Assembly (NCBI RefSeq): GCF_000425125.1
Contig: NZ_KE384306.1
Span: 211,705 to 275,704 of the forward strand
Origin: Paenibacillus taiwanensis DSM 18679
GTDB taxonomy: Bacteria > Bacillota > Bacilli > Paenibacillales > Paenibacillaceae
Length of the DNA stretch: 64,000 bases
Direction of reading: 5' to 3'
Part shown: in pieces, positions 45,532 to 54,791 of the stretch
Numbering within the stretch: the first letter of the stretch is position 1
How the letters are laid out: the number at the start of each line of letters is the position of its first letter
Translations under genes and position numbers: made by a program
Notes under the pieces: generated by a model
Database searches by the model: none
What the model was told of the DNA's origin: nothing
What the model saw: only the letters and a program-made list of their open reading frames with translations

Positions 45532-47367
45532 ATGCATCAAAGAGAACATATTCGTAACATCGCTATTATTGCGCACGTTGACCACGGCAAGACAACCCTA
45601 GTAGATAAGTTGCTTCAACAGTCAGGAACATACCGTGACAACGAGGCGGTTCAAGAGCGTGCGATGGATTCCAACGATTTGGAACGTGAACGCGGTATCA
45701 CCATTTTGGCTAAAAATACAGCAATTACGTATAAAGACAATCTTATTAATATTGTCGATACCCCAGGACATGCTGACTTTGGCGGCGAAGTAGAACGTAT
45801 TATGAAAATGGTTGACGGCGTGTTGCTAGTGGTGGACGCGTTTGAAGGCTGTATGCCACAAACCAAATTCGTACTTCGTAAAGCATTGGCTCATAACTTG
45901 ACACCAATCGTTGTCGTGAACAAGATTGACCGTCCTAACGCGCGTCCAAGTGAAGTAATTGACGAAGTGTTGGACCTGTTCATCGAGCTAGAAGCGAATG
46001 ATGATCAGCTTGAGTTCCCTGTCGTTTACGCTTCCGCATTAAACGGCACATCTAGCTTGGACCCGGAGCAGCAGGATGATAACATGCAGGCGTTGTACAA
46101 CACCATTGTGGAGCACATCCCTGCGCCGCAAGAGAATCCGGAAGAGCCATTCCAGTTCCTCGTTACATTACTTGATTATAACGAGTATCTTGGTCGAATA
46201 GCGATCGGACGCATTAACCGTGGTACTGTTCGTCAAGGGCAATCTATTGCTGTTATCGACCGTGAAGGTAAAGTGAAGCAAGCTCGTATTGAGAAGTTGT
46301 TTGGCTTCCAAGGCTTGAAGCGTGTGGAACGTGAGATTGCGGGTGCGGGTGATATTGTAGCGATCGCGGGTATTAAGGAAATCAACATCGGAGAAACGAT
46401 GACAGATCCTGCTACACCTGAACCGTTGCCAGTTCTTCATATTGATGAGCCTACACTGCAAATGACGTTCCTCGTGAACAACAGTCCATTCGCAGGACGT
46501 GAAGGCAAATGGGTAACGTCCCGTAAAATCCGTGAGCGTCTGTTCAAGGAATTGGAGACGGACGTTTCATTGCGAGTAGAAGAGACGGATAGTCCAGATG
46601 CTTTTGTTGTGGCTGGCCGCGGAGAGCTTCATCTTGGTATTCTGATCGAGAACATGCGTCGTGAAGGATTCGAGATGCAAGTGTCGAAGCCGGAAGTTAT
46701 TATTCGACATATTGAAGGTAAGCGAATGGAACCAATGGAGCGTTTGATGATTGATGTTCCAGAGGAATCTATGGGTGCAGTTATGGAAAGCTTGGGCACA
46801 CGCAAAGCGGAAATGGTGAACATGATTAACCACGGCAATGGCCAAGTGCGCTTGGAGTTTATTATTCCAGCACGTGGTTTGATCGGCTATCGTACACATT
46901 TCCTTACGCTAACACGCGGCTACGGCATTATGAACCATGCCTTTGACCATTACGGTCCTTATGCGGGCAGCCAAGTTGGCGGACGTCACCAAGGCGTGCT
47001 GGTATCTACTGAGACAGGTACTTCTACTTTGTACGGCATTATGTCCGTTGAAGATCGCGGTATTTTGTTTGTTCATCCGAGCACAGAAGTATACGAAGGT
47101 ATGATTGTAGGCGAGCATACTCGCGACAATGATATCGTCGTTAACATCTGTAAGGAGAAAGCTTTGACGAACGTACGTTCAGCGACGAAGGAAGATACAG
47201 TACGGATGAAGACTCCGCGTATCTACTCGTTGGAAGGTGCGCTTGAATACCTAAATGATGACGAGTATTGTGAAATTACACCAACTTCGATTCGTTTGCG
47301 CAAAAAAATATTAAATAAAAGTGAGCGTGAACGTGCAGAGAAGCAGCGCAAGTCGTCTGAAGTATAA
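45532..47367 (+). CDS. typA: Translational GTPase TypA/BipA
   Basis: Ribosome-associated GTPase needed for growth at low temperature and for 50S assembly. The G motifs are [23 protein letters not shown] and NKID, followed by EF-G-like domains III and V and the BipA-specific C-terminal domain ([15 protein letters not shown]). 611 residues is standard. A TTGGAA-17-TATAAG pair lies at 45483-45511, though the start it predicts would leave almost no leader. Confidence 0.97.
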   Translation: MHQREHIRNIAIIAHVDHGKTTLVDKLLQQSGTYRDNEAVQERAMDSNDLERERGITILAKNTAITYKDNLINIVDTPGHADFGGEVERIMKMVDGVLLVVDAFEGCMPQTKFVLRKALAHNLTPIVVVNKIDRPNARPSEVIDEVLDLFIELEANDDQLEFPVVYASALNGTSSLDPEQQDDNMQALYNTIVEHIPAPQENPEEPFQFLVTLLDYNEYLGRIAIGRINRGTVRQGQSIAVIDREGKVKQARIEKLFGFQGLKRVEREIAGAGDIVAIAGIKEINIGETMTDPATPEPLPVLHIDEPTLQMTFLVNNSPFAGREGKWVTSRKIRERLFKELETDVSLRVEETDSPDAFVVAGRGELHLGILIENMRREGFEMQVSKPEVIIRHIEGKRMEPMERLMIDVPEESMGAVMESLGTRKAEMVNMINHGNGQVRLEFIIPARGLIGYRTHFLTLTRGYGIMNHAFDHYGPYAGSQVGGRHQGVLVSTETGTSTLYGIMSVEDRGILFVHPSTEVYEGMIVGEHTRDNDIVVNICKEKALTNVRSATKEDTVRMKTPRIYSLEGALEYLNDDEYCEITPTSIRLRKKILNKSERERAEKQRKSSEV

Positions 47368-47544
47368 TTTACTTTAGCTTCGACCTTCGTCTTCGAATAG
47401 CTGCACCGGTGTATAGGATTACATCGATATGGTGCAAGTTGCTAATGTTTGATGTTTGCACAAGTTTATGCCAACGTACATTTACATGCAGGCAAGACAG
47501 ATGTTTAGGATTGGACATATCTTCCACAAAAGGAGTGTCTGTTC

Positions 47545-47829
47545 ATGCAGCACTGGTTAGCGACTCATCCGATAGTCAGTTATTTGCTTATCTTTGCATT
47601 TGTAGCGTATGTATTTAATAGAGTGTTTCGCGTAAAGAAGCTGCCGATCCTAAAGGAAATCGCCATCTATATATTGATGGCGATCGGCTGCTTTATGCTG
47701 CTTATCTTCCAGATTGACAAGCTGCCTATTATACAGTGCTTGTTTGTAGCGGTTGTGCTTATGTTTATGGTCCGGATTCGTTATTTTGTGGAGGAACGCC
47801 GCAAGAAGCAGGAACAGAAGCAGGGGTAA
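47545..47829 (+). CDS. ylaH: YlaH-like membrane protein
   Basis: 94 residues with two or three helices and a basic tail (VEERRKKQEQKQ). It follows typA as ylaH follows ylaG in Bacillus. Function unknown. ACAAAAGGAG precedes the ATG. The 177-bp gap before it shows no clear terminator. Confidence 0.85.
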   Translation: MQHWLATHPIVSYLLIFAFVAYVFNRVFRVKKLPILKEIAIYILMAIGCFMLLIFQIDKLPIIQCLFVAVVLMFMVRIRYFVEERRKKQEQKQG

Positions 47830-47859
47830 GAACGTGCAGTATTTGGGGGAGGGCGTTGT

Positions 47860-48135
47860 ATGAAGCTTAGCGATGCACTATTTAATTGGCTGCAAATGGA
47901 AATTGTATCCCGTATGCGACCCTATGATGTAGCCGCAAAAGAAACGCTTGATTTCTTTGCGGTTATTCTGTATGAAGACCATCAGCTTCGGGAAGTCAAA
48001 GCATTGTTGTCAAACGAAGAATCATATGTGATTACGTATGAGCTAGATGGACAGCAAGCTCAAGCTAGCTTTGATCGGCAGCATGCAGAGCAGTTATGGC
48101 ATGATATAGAATCGAATCCGAAATACAACGAGTAA
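47860..48135 (+). CDS. Hypothetical protein
   Basis: 91 residues, not recognised. It is soluble, with a helical N-terminus (ALFNWLQMEIVSRM) and two or three beta-like strands (YVITYELDGQQAQASF), ending acidic. GGGGGAGGG precedes the ATG by about 12 bp. The stop is 12 bp before the LCP gene, so it is probably cotranscribed with it. Confidence 0.7.
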   Translation: MKLSDALFNWLQMEIVSRMRPYDVAAKETLDFFAVILYEDHQLREVKALLSNEESYVITYELDGQQAQASFDRQHAEQLWHDIESNPKYNE

Positions 48136-48147
48136 GTGAGGTACAGT

Positions 48148-49284
48148 ATGAGTTCAAAAACACCATTGCCACCTCGACAAATAGCGCGCAAGCAAACTAA
48201 ACCGGCAGTTAAGAAAAGAAAAGGCATGCCGACATGGTTGAAGTGGTTATTGACGATAATTATGATTGTTCTGATCGTTATTATTGGTTATGCGACGTAC
48301 ATATTGTTATACGGCAACAGCAAGCTTGATACGATCTCGACGGTAACCAATAAGGGCGGAGGGAGTTCCACTGTAACGGAAACATTGTCCCCACAAACGG
48401 AACCGTTTTCATTTATTTTGATGGGTATTGATTACCGTAAAGAGCTTCCAGGGCTACGTACGGACGTTGTGATGGTCGGTGCATTGCATCCCAAAACAAA
48501 GGAAGCGGTGCTTGTATCTTTGCCGCGTGATACGTATTTTCAAGTAGGGGAATATCGTGCAGATAAATTAAATCATTTCTATCCTAAGTTCCATGAGATG
48601 AAAAAGCATAATACATTAGAAAGCGCCTCTCCGGAGGACGAGATGAAAATTATGCTTGGCCAGTATTTAGGGATGAAACTGGATCATGCAGCTGTAATCA
48701 ATTTCCAAGGGTTCGTAGATGTTGTAAATGCACTGGGCGGCATTGAAGTAAATGTAGACCAGAACATGTGTTATCGCGACCGTGCCGATGGGACTAATAT
48801 TAATCTGAAAGCAGGATTCCAGGAAATAGATGGACAACAGGCGCTTGACTTTGTACGCTATAGAAAGTCAAATTGCAGACCTATGACCAAAGGAACGACT
48901 GACTTCGACCGCAACATGCGTCAGAACGCAGTGCTTCAGGAATTGGTTGGCAAGATGCAATCTCTTGGGGGGATTACGAAAGTAACATCCATTATTGATG
49001 CATTAGCTGACAACTTTAAAATGGATATGACACCTGATCAGATGCGAAGCTCTATTATGACTTATCTTGATATTAATCGCAAAAATATTCATTATATTTC
49101 GGTAGATGGTGAATGGAAGAGTCCTTATATATATATTAATGATACGAAGCTGCAAGAAGCAAAGCAGGCGCTTAATGATGTGCTTGCAGGCAAATCTTTG
49201 ACGACGTCGGCTGGAAGCTCCACAAGTGGAAACTCCAATGGAACATCTTTAGACGGTTCAACAGGAGCTAAGGGAGATAACTGA
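48148..49284 (+). CDS. LytR-CpsA-Psr family wall polymer ligase
   Basis: 378 residues: a basic cytosolic start (PAVKKRKGMPTWLKW), one membrane helix (about 32-53), and an extracellular LCP domain with MGIDYR, RTDVVMV, SLPRDTYF, RADKLNHFY and FVRYRKS. Such enzymes attach teichoic acids or other anionic polymers to peptidoglycan. A Ser/Gly/Thr-rich tail ends the protein. ATG at 48148 is preferred over GTG at 48136 because GTGAGGT lies between them. Confidence 0.93.
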   Translation: MSSKTPLPPRQIARKQTKPAVKKRKGMPTWLKWLLTIIMIVLIVIIGYATYILLYGNSKLDTISTVTNKGGGSSTVTETLSPQTEPFSFILMGIDYRKELPGLRTDVVMVGALHPKTKEAVLVSLPRDTYFQVGEYRADKLNHFYPKFHEMKKHNTLESASPEDEMKIMLGQYLGMKLDHAAVINFQGFVDVVNALGGIEVNVDQNMCYRDRADGTNINLKAGFQEIDGQQALDFVRYRKSNCRPMTKGTTDFDRNMRQNAVLQELVGKMQSLGGITKVTSIIDALADNFKMDMTPDQMRSSIMTYLDINRKNIHYISVDGEWKSPYIYINDTKLQEAKQALNDVLAGKSLTTSAGSSTSGNSNGTSLDGSTGAKGDN

Positions 49285-49364
49285 AAGGGCAATAAGTAGT
49301 GTGCCGTTTGGACATTCACCCGTTTTTGAGCCAAGTTGCAAAAGTGGATGCAAGTTTTTCCTTA

Positions 49365-49373
49365 TGTTATAAT
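49365..49373 (+). promoter_or_regulatory. Extended -10 promoter with upstream inverted repeat
   Basis: TGTTATAAT at 49365-49373 is a consensus extended -10. TTGCA (49336-49340) and TGCAA (49349-49353) form an inverted repeat over the -35 region, a possible operator. Confidence 0.5.
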
Positions 49374-49414
49374 ACAATATGTATAAGCCGTGAAGCGATA
49401 TGGGAGGTCTGAAG

Positions 49415-49666
49415 ATGTCCGATAATGATGCTGCTCTGCAAGAGGCTATGTACGCACAATTACAGCGGGACATGTTTGTGTTGCATATGACTAGTATCGA
49501 CTCGGTTAGACCTATAACCAACGTATATTCAGGTGTATACAAAAAGGGACCAAATACAGTTCGAGTGGCGTTTCCTGGTCGATCTCGATTTGTGGCGAAT
49601 ATGAATGAGAAGCGTGCGGCTAAGAAGCTGGGCGAACAAGTGTATGCTTTTATGAAGAAAGCCTAG
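49415..49666 (+). CDS. Hypothetical protein
   Basis: 83 residues, not recognised. The first half is helical and acidic, and the second is basic with a strand-rich stretch (GPNTVRVAFPGRSRFV) and a final AAKKLGEQVYAFMKK helix. ATG at 49415 is chosen over 49400 because the GGGAGGT site lies between them. It has its own promoter and a terminator that overlaps the stop codon. Confidence 0.7.
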   Translation: MSDNDAALQEAMYAQLQRDMFVLHMTSIDSVRPITNVYSGVYKKGPNTVRVAFPGRSRFVANMNEKRAAKKLGEQVYAFMKKA

Positions 49667-49686
49667 CGGGATTGCCGCTAGGCTTT
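49658..49686. terminator. Bidirectional hairpin
   Basis: AAAGCCTAGCGG (49658-49669) pairs perfectly with CCGCTAGGCTTT (49675-49686). It serves the plus-strand gene ending at 49666 and the minus-strand lipoprotein gene ending at 49720. Confidence 0.7.
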
Positions 49687-49719
49687 CTGTACATTACACG
49701 AGCTTGTCCTTGTTTCGCT

Positions 49720-50316
49720 TTATTTTGCATAATTACGGGATGATTTAGTAGCTGGATTGGACCTTGATTGTGCTTTAGGGATGCCTGTTTCGGCTTCAGA
49801 CTTCATATTCTTCACATCTTTAGGAATTTGCGGCACCATACGTCCGATAATGTCGGATAATTCCTCTGTGATGCCAGCTATCGGGCGACCTCGCTTTATA
49901 TCGGCAGACATTTCCTGTAATCGTTGGTTTAGATCAATGTCTGCTGTAACGTATGCGTTCACTCCGTATTTATCCTTGCTTAATGCTTCAGCTACAGAGT
50001 ATTTGATAGTGCCGACACGTGAACGGTCCAGTTTGCTATCCACATCAATTCCAACGACGGCTGTATTACCCAACACAACGCAATTTACATGTTTCACTCC
50101 TGGAACACGCTGGGTGAGTTCAACGAGATGCTGTTTTACTGCCTCGCGATCACGAATCGGCTCCTTGGCCGGTGCTTGCTGCTTCATGTTAGAACGAATT
50201 TGTACGCTTGAGTCTGTCGTGTAAGAGTGGGCGTCTCCAACGGATTGTTTCTTCAACGTGTCGCAACCTGCAATAAACACACACAACATGACTACAGCGA
50301 TTAAAGTTCTGCGCAT
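49720..50316 (-). CDS. ylaJ: YhcN/YlaJ family sporulation lipoprotein
   Basis: 198-residue predicted lipoprotein with lipobox FIAGC (C18). The core resembles the YhcN/YlaJ domain (RVPGVKHVNCVVLGNTAVVGIDVD, YSVAEALSKDKYGVNAYVTAD). Such proteins are found in the forespore membrane or spore and affect germination in Bacillus. It is on the opposite strand, next to ylaK as in Bacillus, but inverted. Confidence 0.87.
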   Translation of the reverse strand: MRRTLIAVVMLCVFIAGCDTLKKQSVGDAHSYTTDSSVQIRSNMKQQAPAKEPIRDREAVKQHLVELTQRVPGVKHVNCVVLGNTAVVGIDVDSKLDRSRVGTIKYSVAEALSKDKYGVNAYVTADIDLNQRLQEMSADIKRGRPIAGITEELSDIIGRMVPQIPKDVKNMKSEAETGIPKAQSRSNPATKSSRNYAK

Positions 50317-50469
50317 GTATCATCGATCCTTTCACATCTATTCATGGAACAACATTGCGGCATTGCTACTGCTAATAGTGTGAGCGACGTCCACAATTTT
50401 TATGTAGCCTCGAGAGATATGTCGCAAGGCTGGTGCAAAAAGTAATGCTGCCCACGCGGAGGGGAAGCT

Positions 50470-51804
50470 ATGAACAAGATTTTTGTATTGGACACCAATG
50501 TGCTGTTGCACGATCCAAATGCGCTGTTTGCGTTTGCTGACAATGAAGTGGTCATTCCGGCTGTTGTTCTGGAGGAAATTGACTCCAAGAAGCGGAATGC
50601 AGACGAGATTGGCCGCAATGCGCGTTCTGTGTCACGGCTCTTGGATGGCTTAAGAGAACAGGGTCATTTGCATAGCGGCGTCCCCTTGCCGACTGGTGGA
50701 ACGCTTAAAGTAGAATTAAATCATCGCAGCTTCGCGAAAGTTCAAGAAATGTTTGGAGATATGTCTAATGATAATAGGATTATTGCGGTAGCGCTTAATT
50801 ATAGTTTGGAACAGCAGGATCAAGAGCATCCGAAAACAACGGTGCTTGTAAGCAAGGATGTGCTAGTCAGAGTAAAAGCAGACGTGCTAGGTTTGTTGAC
50901 GGAAGACTATTTGTCAGATCATACCGTCCGTTCAGGAGATGAGTTGTACTCCGGACATGTGACGTTGTTTGTTCACCCGGCTGTCATTGACGAGTTTTAC
51001 ACGTACAGATATTTATTAATTAAGCATTTGACAATTAAAGTGCAGTTAAATCCACATGAATTTGTGATTCTAAAAGATGAAATGGGTACGAGCAAATCGG
51101 CGCTTCTAAAAGTAAATGCGGAGGGTACGAAGCTAGAGCCACTATATTTAAGCAATGATCCGGTATGGGGAATTACTGCGCGCAATGCACAGCAGCGAAT
51201 GGCACTGGAGTTGCTGTTAAATGATGACATACCTCTAGTAACGATGTCGGGCAAGGCAGGTACAGGCAAGACGCTGGTAGCTCTTGCTTCTGGCTTGTTA
51301 AAAGTAGAGGATGAACGCAAGTATAAAAAACTGTTGATCGGGAGACCTGTCGTACCGATGGGAAAAGATATTGGGTATTTGCCAGGTGAGAAGGAAGAAA
51401 AGTTGCGACCGTGGATGCAGCCCATTTATGATAATTTGGAATTTTTATTTGATACCAAGAAAGCGGGCGACATTGAGAAAATTTTGGTCGGGATGAGTAA
51501 TATACAGGTTGAGGCGTTAACGTATATCCGCGGGCGTTCGATCCCAGGGCAATTTATTATTATTGATGAAGCCCAGAACTTATCCAAACATGAAGTGAAA
51601 ACGATTGTTTCCCGTGTTGGAGAAGGTAGTAAAATTGTGTTGATGGGCGATCCTGAACAGATCGATCATCCTTATTTGGACTCTGCTAGCAATGGCCTAA
51701 CTTATTTGGTAGAACGATTTAAAACGCAAGGCATCAGTGGCCATATTACCCTAGAGAAAGGGGAGCGCTCGAAGCTGGCGCAGCTTGCGGCAGACTTGTT
51801 GTAA
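50470..51804 (+). CDS. ylaK: PIN-PhoH family ATPase YlaK
   Basis: 444 residues. The N-terminal PIN nuclease domain has VLDTNVLLHDP, ending near residue 150 with conserved acidic residues (EEID, SNDNRI). The C-terminal PhoH-like ATPase has SGKAGTGKT (from about residue 261), RPVVPMGKDIGYLPG, FIIIDEAQNLSKHE and LMGDPEQID. PIN-PhoH proteins are described as RNA helicase/nucleases elsewhere. The window thus holds two PhoH paralogues. GCGGAGGGG precedes the ATG. Confidence 0.92.
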   Translation: MNKIFVLDTNVLLHDPNALFAFADNEVVIPAVVLEEIDSKKRNADEIGRNARSVSRLLDGLREQGHLHSGVPLPTGGTLKVELNHRSFAKVQEMFGDMSNDNRIIAVALNYSLEQQDQEHPKTTVLVSKDVLVRVKADVLGLLTEDYLSDHTVRSGDELYSGHVTLFVHPAVIDEFYTYRYLLIKHLTIKVQLNPHEFVILKDEMGTSKSALLKVNAEGTKLEPLYLSNDPVWGITARNAQQRMALELLLNDDIPLVTMSGKAGTGKTLVALASGLLKVEDERKYKKLLIGRPVVPMGKDIGYLPGEKEEKLRPWMQPIYDNLEFLFDTKKAGDIEKILVGMSNIQVEALTYIRGRSIPGQFIIIDEAQNLSKHEVKTIVSRVGEGSKIVLMGDPEQIDHPYLDSASNGLTYLVERFKTQGISGHITLEKGERSKLAQLAADLL

Positions 51805-51815
51805 AGTAAAGTGGT

Positions 51816-51849
51816 GTCATTATCACAGCTATTAAGCAGCGATAATGAC
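51816..51849 (+). repeat. Inverted repeat after ylaK
   Basis: GTCATTATC (51816-51824) and GATAATGAC (51841-51849) are perfect complements across 16 nt. No T run follows, so the role is unclear. Confidence 0.5.
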
Positions 51850-51891
51850 TTAAAGATGCGATTCGCATACTAACGGAATGTTAAGTTTGGA

Positions 51892-51929
51892 GAAGCAGCC
51901 GCCGCTAATTTTGGAGGCTGCTTCTTTTT
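51892..51929 (+). terminator. Terminator after ylaK
   Basis: GAAGCAGCC (51892-51900) pairs with GGCTGCTTC (51916-51924) over a 15-nt loop, followed by TTTTT. Confidence 0.88.
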
Positions 51930-52058
51930 GATGCAGACTAGCAAAGTTGAAAGTGTTAGAATAGGATGACGCCTATAACTTAGCCTATTAGCTGCAAAAG
52001 TGGCGTATATGTAGGTCGCTGTGGTTCGATAAAGAGCTCAGAAAGGAGTTCCAGATAG

Positions 52059-53531
52059 ATGCCCAGTACGAAAAATACGCTGATCGTTGTTATTCTTATA
52101 TTTATTACTTTATTACTAATGAGTGAGTTTGGCAGCAATCCTATTTTTATGAATACGCTGCCAAAGAAAGAAGCTCGTCAGTTAGAGCAAGTTGTCCCCG
52201 ATTCGACGATGTCACCTAGGCCATTGCGGGTGGAAGTGGGGATGTCACCGCTTGCGTTTACTAAGCTCCGTAAGCTTAACGAGGCATTTATGACCGAACA
52301 TGGCATTCTAGTGGATTTAGTTAATCGTGATCCGGCACAAATTCGAGCTGCTTTGCCAGACGAGTTCCAAAAGCAGCAAAGCGCCGATGTTGTGCTGGTG
52401 GACAGTGAACGGGTTAACCGTTATGCAGTTAAAGGTTGGCTGCTGCCCAACGATTCGGACACCAGTTGGATGGAGGCGGGGCCTGAATGGATCGGTGTGT
52501 ATACACGCTGGAATGGCTTGATGTGGGGCTTTCCTGCTTATGTGGACCCTTATGTGCTAGTTTGGAACAAAGACCAGCTGCGAGCTGCGACAGGTCTTGC
52601 CACACCTCCGTCTTCGCTGAAGGAGTGGCACAAAGTGTTAGACGCTTATGCAGACACTGGTGTATTACATGCAGCAAAAGGGGATAACGGCCATCGTATA
52701 AATATGACCAAAGCAGAGGGAGGTAAGGGTGCTCAGCCATCACCTTATATGTTTGCATGGCCAGGTGATGATGATTATGCCTTATTGTCTTTATTATGGA
52801 GATTAGGGATAGTATTCCCAGATACCGGTGACAGAACTGCTATTTCCAGAGAGGAAGCACAGCAGAAAGTGGATGGAGCACGGCTAGATTCGAGTTTGTC
52901 GACTGGCAGCGAGAAAAATAATAAGGGACCGCTAATCAAGACGAATACGAATTCGATTACAGCCGACAAAGAGCAAGTTCAAGCAGGCTGGCAAGCTCGA
53001 TTTGAAGAATGGAATGTTTATAAGCAGCTGTTCCATGAAGTGACAGCACAACAGAAATTGACGCTTTGGGATGAGCTTGAAGCAGGCAACTACTTGTTTG
53101 CCATCGTACCTTATTCTACGGCTATGCTTCAGCTAAAAGAGCCGTTTGCCATTGAGGATTCGGAGCGTATTGCAGCACCATACAGTCATTGGGTACGAAG
53201 CAGCAGTTATGTCATTTCGGCGCATAGTGAACTGTCTGAAGAGGCTAAAAAGTGGATTGCTTTTATGACACAAGTATCGATTCAGCAGGATATATTGGAG
53301 TCAGTTTCGCTGCTGCCTGCTGACCGTAAAGCGGTCGAACAAGTATGGCCGTTAATGAGTAGACGTATGCCACGGATGTTTGATCAGAACAATCCAAGCC
53401 TAAAGCTTGCGCTGCAACGAACTACATATATTGAGACTTGGCTTCCTAAGGTTAAGCAATGGCTGTACGGTGAAGCATCGTTGGCAGAAGTACGAACAGG
53501 ATGGAAAGAAGTGTGGAACGTAAACAAATAA
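52059..53531 (+). CDS. Extracellular solute-binding protein, orphan
   Basis: 490 residues of the family 1 solute-binding type. An N-terminal hydrophobic anchor (about 8-22) has no lipobox cysteine. RPLRVEVGMSPLAFTKL begins the first lobe, and WGFPAYVDPYVLVWNKDQL is the typical hinge region of sugar- or peptide-type binders. An insertion rich in Ser, Asn and Lys lies around residues 285-310. No permease or ATPase gene is nearby, so it is an orphan. AGAAAGGAG precedes the ATG. The ligand cannot be inferred. Confidence 0.82.
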   Translation: MPSTKNTLIVVILIFITLLLMSEFGSNPIFMNTLPKKEARQLEQVVPDSTMSPRPLRVEVGMSPLAFTKLRKLNEAFMTEHGILVDLVNRDPAQIRAALPDEFQKQQSADVVLVDSERVNRYAVKGWLLPNDSDTSWMEAGPEWIGVYTRWNGLMWGFPAYVDPYVLVWNKDQLRAATGLATPPSSLKEWHKVLDAYADTGVLHAAKGDNGHRINMTKAEGGKGAQPSPYMFAWPGDDDYALLSLLWRLGIVFPDTGDRTAISREEAQQKVDGARLDSSLSTGSEKNNKGPLIKTNTNSITADKEQVQAGWQARFEEWNVYKQLFHEVTAQQKLTLWDELEAGNYLFAIVPYSTAMLQLKEPFAIEDSERIAAPYSHWVRSSSYVISAHSELSEEAKKWIAFMTQVSIQQDILESVSLLPADRKAVEQVWPLMSRRMPRMFDQNNPSLKLALQRTTYIETWLPKVKQWLYGEASLAEVRTGWKEVWNVNK

Positions 53532-53575
53532 GAGCCTCAACCTTCAGGTCGTGTTCGCCGAAGAAGTTGAGGCTC
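53532..53575. terminator. Bidirectional hairpin
   Basis: GAGCCTCAAC (53532-53541) pairs with GTTGAGGCTC (53566-53575). It starts next to the stop of the solute-binding gene and faces the end of the minus-strand gene. Confidence 0.68.
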
Positions 53576-53583
53576 CATCTTAC

Positions 53584-54699
53584 TTACCATTTGACGGAGA
53601 GCTTAACTGTTAATACATGAGGCTCAACAATTACTTCTTTAGCTTCAATAAACTGTATTAATTGTTGAGGATAGAAATTGAGATCAAATTGCTCCTCCAA
53701 CTGCTTATGGGTAGACTCTGGCAATTCGAGCCCATTAAACTGTAAGCGCCCAACATGAAATCGGATAGCATTTTCAGGCTCATTTTCAAGTGTATATGTG
53801 CCTTCCACAACAACTTTTATCCCTTCGCGCTCGCCAATAGCGGCAATTACACCTTTACGAAACTCAAAGCTAAAATCTTTGAACAGCGGATCTTGCTTGC
53901 GCAGAAATTCATTTAATTCCGCGTCTTTGATAGCAACCGTGTAATTTAAGCCGTCGGCAGTTAAATTTCCGTTTTTTTGAATGAAATCGGGAAGCTTTTG
54001 CATAGACTGGGCAATCGCTTTGAAATAATGTTTGACTTCGAAAAGGCCAACACTTTGCCAGTATTTGTTGAACTCGGCAATAAGCTGCTGCATCGCTGCT
54101 GGATCCGTGCTGTCTGCTACATCGCTGTCCAACTGACTTTTCATCCGGATAAGACGATCTCTTTGTGCCATAAGCTGTGTTCTGACTTGTAATAAATCTT
54201 GCTCAAGTGCAGTCTGCTCTTTATGCAGACGATCAATTTGCTTGACATTGTTGCGATAGGATGTAAGCGTATGTTGGTCCGTTTCAATTAAAAATTGGTA
54301 ATAGTCCAGTAATTTAAACATATCAGACCATCGTTCTGCGGATAAGGCAGCGGCAAGCAGTGTATCCCGCTCACCTATGTAGTAAGCTCTTAGCACTCTA
54401 CCGGCTTGATCCTGCTTGTCAAGCAGCGCGGATTCCTGAGACTGTAGTTCGTCTTCAAGTTGTTGACGGCGAGTTGCTGCTGCCTCCTGGCGTGCTGTAA
54501 TGCGACGAATCTCTTGATCTAGTTCTTGAATGGACAAGCTTTGCTGCAACAAATGCTGCATTTCTGTCGATTGTTCGGCCGCCCCCCATGGGATGGGCTG
54601 CATAGGCTCTGCGTGTGTGCTGTAAGGTACAGCAGCCGCAAACAGGATAAATAAACATAACCTGAGGCAGTGCTTGGCGGCACGTCTGCCATCTATCAT
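53584..54699 (-). CDS. Secreted coiled-coil protein of unknown function
   Basis: 371 residues with a signal peptide (cleavage likely after THA, near residue 30). A coiled coil (about residues 50-110 and again 150-200, rich in Gln, Glu, Arg) precedes a C-terminal folded region with repeated FYPQQLIQFIEAKEVIVEP-like strands. Coiled-coil secreted proteins next to wall genes often regulate hydrolases, but no catalytic or SH3/NlpC motif is present. AAGGGGGTACC precedes the ATG. The family is not recognised. Confidence 0.75.
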   Translation of the reverse strand: MIDGRRAAKHCLRLCLFILFAAAVPYSTHAEPMQPIPWGAAEQSTEMQHLLQQSLSIQELDQEIRRITARQEAAATRRQQLEDELQSQESALLDKQDQAGRVLRAYYIGERDTLLAAALSAERWSDMFKLLDYYQFLIETDQHTLTSYRNNVKQIDRLHKEQTALEQDLLQVRTQLMAQRDRLIRMKSQLDSDVADSTDPAAMQQLIAEFNKYWQSVGLFEVKHYFKAIAQSMQKLPDFIQKNGNLTADGLNYTVAIKDAELNEFLRKQDPLFKDFSFEFRKGVIAAIGEREGIKVVVEGTYTLENEPENAIRFHVGRLQFNGLELPESTHKQLEEQFDLNFYPQQLIQFIEAKEVIVEPHVLTVKLSVKW

Positions 54700-54791
54700 C
54701 AGGTACCCCCTTGTACATAGTGCGCATTATCATCATATGATAGGCAGAACCAGGTCATTACCTATCTTCTGGAAATGGACGTGACAAATCA

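Noticed and set aside
52059-53531. ABC importer operon
   Set aside because: Neighbouring genes are a PhoH-type ATPase and a secreted coiled-coil protein. No permease or transport ATPase is present.
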